Positions 60,870 through 64,000 of a stretch of DNA of 64,000 nt are shown one piece after another. Below the pieces are notes generated by a model. That model saw only the letters and a program-made list of their open reading frames with translations. It had not been told where the DNA came from and ran no database searches. Source of the DNA: Roseiarcus sp963737365 (lineage in GTDB: Bacteria; Pseudomonadota; Alphaproteobacteria; Rhizobiales; Beijerinckiaceae). Position numbers and translations under genes: made by a program. The DNA lies in assembly GCA_963737365.1 (NCBI GenBank), contig CAVTSD010000007.1, forward strand, positions 1,364,001 to 1,428,000. The letters run 5' to 3'. The first letter of the stretch is position 1. Each line of letters opens with the position of its first letter.

Positions 60870-62183
60870 TTACGGCGTGATCTCCCATACCACACCACCC
60901 CAATTTCCACCACCGTATTCCGTCGTTCCGTACAGATTGCCATGCGCGTCGAGGGTCACGCCGCCCGCCGGAAGCGCCCCATCATTGCACGGGTAGCCGC
61001 CGCGACAAAAATCGTGCATGCTGGTATAGGTCCAACCATTGCCTGAGGGTGTCAGTTTGAAAACCGCACCCCATCCATATCGACCTCCCTGCGAGGTCGT
61101 GCCATAGAGATTACCGGTTGCGTCCATTGTCAGACTGGCAGTTGGGCCCCGGTACTCAAGCACGCCGGAGTTGAGGGTCATAAGGGTACTCAACAGGTCG
61201 TATGTCCACTCCCCGTTCAAGGGCTTCAATTCGAAAACCGTGCCGGCGTTGCCCGAGCCACCCAGATATGTGGTGCCGTAAAGATTGCCTTGCTGATCAA
61301 AGATCAAGCCGCCGAACGCCCACCCTCCGTATCGTCCGCCCTGGAGAATGTAGAGAATATTCTCCGCCCATCCGTTTGCCGAAGGTGTCAATTCATAAAC
61401 CGTGTTACCCGCCACGCCGTATAGATCGCCGGTCCTGTCGAAGATCACACCAGCCTGGGGAAACCCGCCGTCCGTGCCTCCGGTGAAGCTATAAAGAACA
61501 CTCTCCGTATAACCACCTACCGAAGGCGCGAGCTTGAAAGCAACACCGCAACCGTCCCGGGCAGCACAGTTCCCTCCCGTGTAGCCTCCCTGCTCAGTCG
61601 TACCGTAAATGTCGCCGGCCTGATCGAAAACCAGGTCGCCGTTATAGGGCCACATCCCATCGGTCCCCCCTTGGAATGCATAGAGTATGGTTTCTCGCCA
61701 CGACGTTCCTTGCTTGCTTAATTTGAAAACTGTGCCGCAGCCTAAGCCATTGCAAAGATCTGTTCCTCCGCCGCTTCCCGTCGCACCATAAAGGCTGCCG
61801 TCAGGACCGAAAACTACTCGATCATAGGGGCCAGCACCGTCGTTACCTCCACCGAAATCGTAAATCGCCGAATACACCCAGCCAGAACTGCCCCGATACA
61901 GCTCGAAAACCGTACCGTAGTCGCCGTACCCGCCCCCCTTGGTGGTTACATAGAGATTGCCCGCTGCATCAATCGTCGGACCGGCGAAGGGGGACATTCC
62001 TGAACCGTAGACTTCATTGAGACTATAGATCACTCGGTAGGTCTGCCCGTGTGCCGGCAGCGCGGTGAGAGCTATGAACAGAAATAAAAAGATGAGGAAC
62101 AGCAGCGTGAGCATGATCGCCAGCGCTGCATTCGTTGGGTTCCAGTTCCTGCTGAAGGTATGAAATCGTTGCTTGCTGTGCAT
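60870..62183 (-). CDS. GloVer-type tandem-repeat exported protein
   Basis: A 437-residue exported protein. AGGAGG lies 8 bases before the ATG at 62183; a longer frame reaches 62279 without family support. A signal/anchor (about 22-47, LAIMLTLLFLIFLFLFIALTALP) is followed by seven repeats of about 45-60 residues with the core GNLYGTTxxGGxxxxGTVFxL (for example GNLYGTTSQGGRYGWGAVFKL). This is the choice-of-anchor GloVer repeat (TIGR03803-like), predicted to fold as a beta-propeller and common in Acidobacteria. No anchor or catalytic site is seen, and its role is unknown. Confidence 0.88.
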   Translation of the reverse strand: MHSKQRFHTFSRNWNPTNAALAIMLTLLFLIFLFLFIALTALPAHGQTYRVIYSLNEVYGSGMSPFAGPTIDAAGNLYVTTKGGGYGDYGTVFELYRGSSGWVYSAIYDFGGGNDGAGPYDRVVFGPDGSLYGATGSGGGTDLCNGLGCGTVFKLSKQGTSWRETILYAFQGGTDGMWPYNGDLVFDQAGDIYGTTEQGGYTGGNCAARDGCGVAFKLAPSVGGYTESVLYSFTGGTDGGFPQAGVIFDRTGDLYGVAGNTVYELTPSANGWAENILYILQGGRYGGWAFGGLIFDQQGNLYGTTYLGGSGNAGTVFELKPLNGEWTYDLLSTLMTLNSGVLEYRGPTASLTMDATGNLYGTTSQGGRYGWGAVFKLTPSGNGWTYTSMHDFCRGGYPCNDGALPAGGVTLDAHGNLYGTTEYGGGNWGGVVWEITP

Positions 62184-62606
62184 TGGTTTGTCCTCCTGGC
62201 GATGGGGCTCGAATTGAATGAACGAAGGGGGCGCTGGGATCGCCCGAGAGAAGCAGGTCGGAGGTCTGGTTTCTCGCACGCGTGGGCGCGAATCGGACTG
62301 CGTGGGAAATAGGCCCGGGAATCTTCTCCCGCGGCTCCCATCAGAATTTCACAGCTTCAGCGAACATTTGTCAGTGACTCCTGTCGTATGAGCCAGTGAC
62401 AAAAAGGGAGCAATACTGGAAGGAAATCCAGTCGTTGGCAACGGCAGAACCCACGCTAACGCAGGGGGCATTCAACTCGTTCCCTTCACTGCAGGCGATT
62501 GTCCGCTCTTCCCGATAATCACGTCCAACAGCGGCAGGCCTCACAGACAAACCGCTTCATTCGATCCACTGTTGACGTAACGAAAGTTCAACTGAAAGGC
62601 CACACC
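62184..62606. other. Divergent gap between GloVer and PEGA genes
   Basis: A 423-base spacer containing both promoters. I see no convincing gene, RNA or palindrome. The open frame of the PEGA protein extends back to 62499 but the leading part has no signal sequence and no ribosome site. Confidence 0.4.
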
Positions 62607-63746
62607 GTGAAACGCGCCACGTCTATAACGGTTGGGTTGGCCCTTGTAGTCGCTACATTGGCCGACGCACAGACTCCACAATCCTCGGTGCCGCAGCAAC
62701 CGAAGTCAACGCTCACACAAGTCACCAAGCCTGCCCCAACTCGACCAACGCTCGAAGACGGAACCCCGATCAAACTACGACTTGGAGAAAACCTGTCATC
62801 TGCCAATGCTCATGCCGGACAAACGGTGGAGTTCGAAGTTTTGGAAGAAGTCCAGGTCGCAGGTGTCACAGTTGTGCCGAAAAGCGGGGTTGCGTGGGCG
62901 ACGGTCACCGAAGCAGAGCACAAAAAGAGCATGGGTCGCGGCGGCAAACTCAATGTGAATATCGATTCCATGCGGCTTGTTGATGGGGAAAAGGCTGCCC
63001 TACGCGCAGATCAGAGCGCTAAGGGTGGCGGCCATGTGGGTGCGATGACTGGAGCAATAGTGGCCACGTCGATCGTGTTCTTCCCGGCAGCTCCGCTATT
63101 CCTTTTCATCCACGGGAAAGACATCACCATTCCGAAGGGAACGCCGGTAACAGCTTTTGTAAATGGCGATGTACCACTCGATCTAGCGAAGTTCCAATCA
63201 CCAGGGACGATGCCAGCTGTTGCCGCAGCGGCGGTAGCTGCCACCGCCACGTTGGACATCAGTTCAACACCAGCGGGGGCCGAGATCGAACTCGATGGTA
63301 GCTTCTCAGGTGATACGCCATCTGCGATCACGGTGACACCCGGCGAGCACATAATCAGAATCAGCAAGGCGGGATACAAGAGCTGGGAACGAAAAATGAA
63401 GACCACGTCTGGCAATATCAAAATCGCTGCGGATTTGGAGCAGCAGAGCCAGCCGCCCACTCCGCAGCCGGTTGCTGTGGAGACACCTAATACGCCACAG
63501 GCTACTCCGGCAGTCTCGACAGTGCAAACCGCCGTCGAGTTTTGGTCAAGCCCAGCCGGGGCTGCGATCGAGGTGGATGGGAAGTACTTGGGCAGCACAC
63601 CGTCGACCATCTCAGTTTCGGCGGGCCAGCACACGATTAGGATGCGGAAACAGGACTTCCAACCCTGGGAGAAAACAATCGACGTGACGCCCGGGAATCT
63701 GAGAGTTGCTGCCTACATGCAGCAGGTGGGCATCACCCTTCACTAG
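62607..63746 (+). CDS. Exported protein with two PEGA domains
   Basis: A 379-residue exported protein starting with GTG at 62607 (AAAGG 7 bases before; the signal VKRATSITVGLALVVATLADAQT follows). Residues about 45-190 are a beta domain (LEDGTPIKLRLGENLSSANAHAGQTVEFEV) with a hydrophobic stretch (about 150-168). Two PEGA domains end it: about 215-277 (STPAGAEIELDGSFSGDTPS) and 310-371 (SSPAGAAIEVDGKYLGSTPS), separated by a Pro/Gln/Thr linker. PEGA domains occur in surface proteins. The next gene starts 31 bases later with a strong ribosome site, so they may form one transcript. Confidence 0.88.
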   Translation: MKRATSITVGLALVVATLADAQTPQSSVPQQPKSTLTQVTKPAPTRPTLEDGTPIKLRLGENLSSANAHAGQTVEFEVLEEVQVAGVTVVPKSGVAWATVTEAEHKKSMGRGGKLNVNIDSMRLVDGEKAALRADQSAKGGGHVGAMTGAIVATSIVFFPAAPLFLFIHGKDITIPKGTPVTAFVNGDVPLDLAKFQSPGTMPAVAAAAVAATATLDISSTPAGAEIELDGSFSGDTPSAITVTPGEHIIRISKAGYKSWERKMKTTSGNIKIAADLEQQSQPPTPQPVAVETPNTPQATPAVSTVQTAVEFWSSPAGAAIEVDGKYLGSTPSTISVSAGQHTIRMRKQDFQPWEKTIDVTPGNLRVAAYMQQVGITLH

Positions 63747-63777
63747 GTACGGTGCCGACTCGGAGCGGAGGAGATCT

Positions 63778-64000
63778 GTGAACACTGCCGAAAATGAACC
63801 GCAGGATAACGTATCTAAAGTGCATCCGAAGGGATCGATGGAGGAGTCCCTCAGCGATTTGAAGGCCTGCCTCTCGAGAGTTCCAACGGGCGCCGTTGAG
63901 GATCCCGACGAAGTGTGTTCGTATCTGATGAATTGTTGGGATGATTTGGCAGGGCATAACGATGGGGGCATGGCGACTTACAAGCTTAATGACCGCATGG
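63778..64000 (+). CDS. Unidentified protein, N-terminal part (cut by window edge)
   Basis: An open frame from GTG at 63778 runs to the window end (74 residues visible). GGAGG lies 6 bases before the start, a near-perfect ribosome site. The visible part is acidic and soluble (MEESLSDLKACLSRVPTGAV, later VCSYLMNCWDDLAG). There is no signal peptide, so it is probably cytoplasmic. No family is recognised. Confidence 0.6.
   Translation, partial: MNTAENEPQDNVSKVHPKGSMEESLSDLKACLSRVPTGAVEDPDEVCSYLMNCWDDLAGHNDGGMATYKLNDRM

Overview
The window looks like a piece of an Acidobacteriota chromosome, probably class Terriglobia (Koribacter-like). This is inferred from content and not from any search: moderately high GC, GloVer-type (TIGR03803-like) repeat proteins, PEGA-domain secreted proteins, SH3-domain exported proteins, and a cytochrome oxidase operon led by c-type cytochromes and a cupredoxin. 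It carries the replication-initiation locus of the chromosome: rpmH-rnpA-yidD-yidC-jag run leftward, and dnaA and dnaN run rightward. No tRNA, rRNA, CRISPR array, integrase or insertion sequence was recognised.

Layout. 1-4030 (minus): a tripartite RND efflux operon (tolC-like, adaptor, permease cut by the window edge). 4241-8932 (plus): a SurA/PpiC-type foldase, a YhaM-type exonuclease, a HAD hydrolase and a GT39-type glycosyltransferase. 9111-12753: a pseudo-receiver protein, an aldo/keto reductase, two small minus-strand genes (one a 55-residue Trm112/UPF0434 protein) and folD, with a REP/BIME-like double hairpin before folD. 12792-21808: a secreted protein with an internal duplication, then the origin locus. 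The dnaA-dnaN gap has DnaA-box-like sites. 21820-22918: a small AT-richer module (retropepsin-like protease, small partner, divergent putative RHH protein) around a palindromic operator. 22920-30659: an orphan FtsX-type permease, a PD-(D/E)XK-like protein, tldD-tldE, an AI-2E-type permease and a FxLYD-like protein. 30674-40698: adenosine deaminase coupled to an APC permease, an S9 dipeptidyl peptidase, a coiled-coil zinc-ribbon protein and a large YdiJ-type FAD/Fe-S dehydrogenase.

40756-52184 is a respiratory block. Leftward are two SH3 proteins and heme O synthase (ctaB). Rightward are a mono-heme barrel-like protein, a diheme cytochrome c, a cupredoxin, ctaC, ctaD, two subunit-III genes, subunit IV and a small CxxC membrane protein. 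The heme supply gene and the oxidase genes are therefore divergent neighbours, and the first three genes look like electron donors to the oxidase. 52194-64000: a secreted protein, a second RND adaptor/permease pair with a perfect palindrome upstream, a DUF885 peptidase, a GloVer protein with a decayed fragment beside it, a two-PEGA protein and a gene cut by the right edge.

The best candidates for undescribed biology are the porin-like heme protein and CxxC protein of the oxidase operon, the retropepsin/small-partner/RHH module next to dnaN, and the PD-(D/E)XK-like protein. The APC permease appears to use a CTG start codon, and several dispersed inverted-repeat elements are present.
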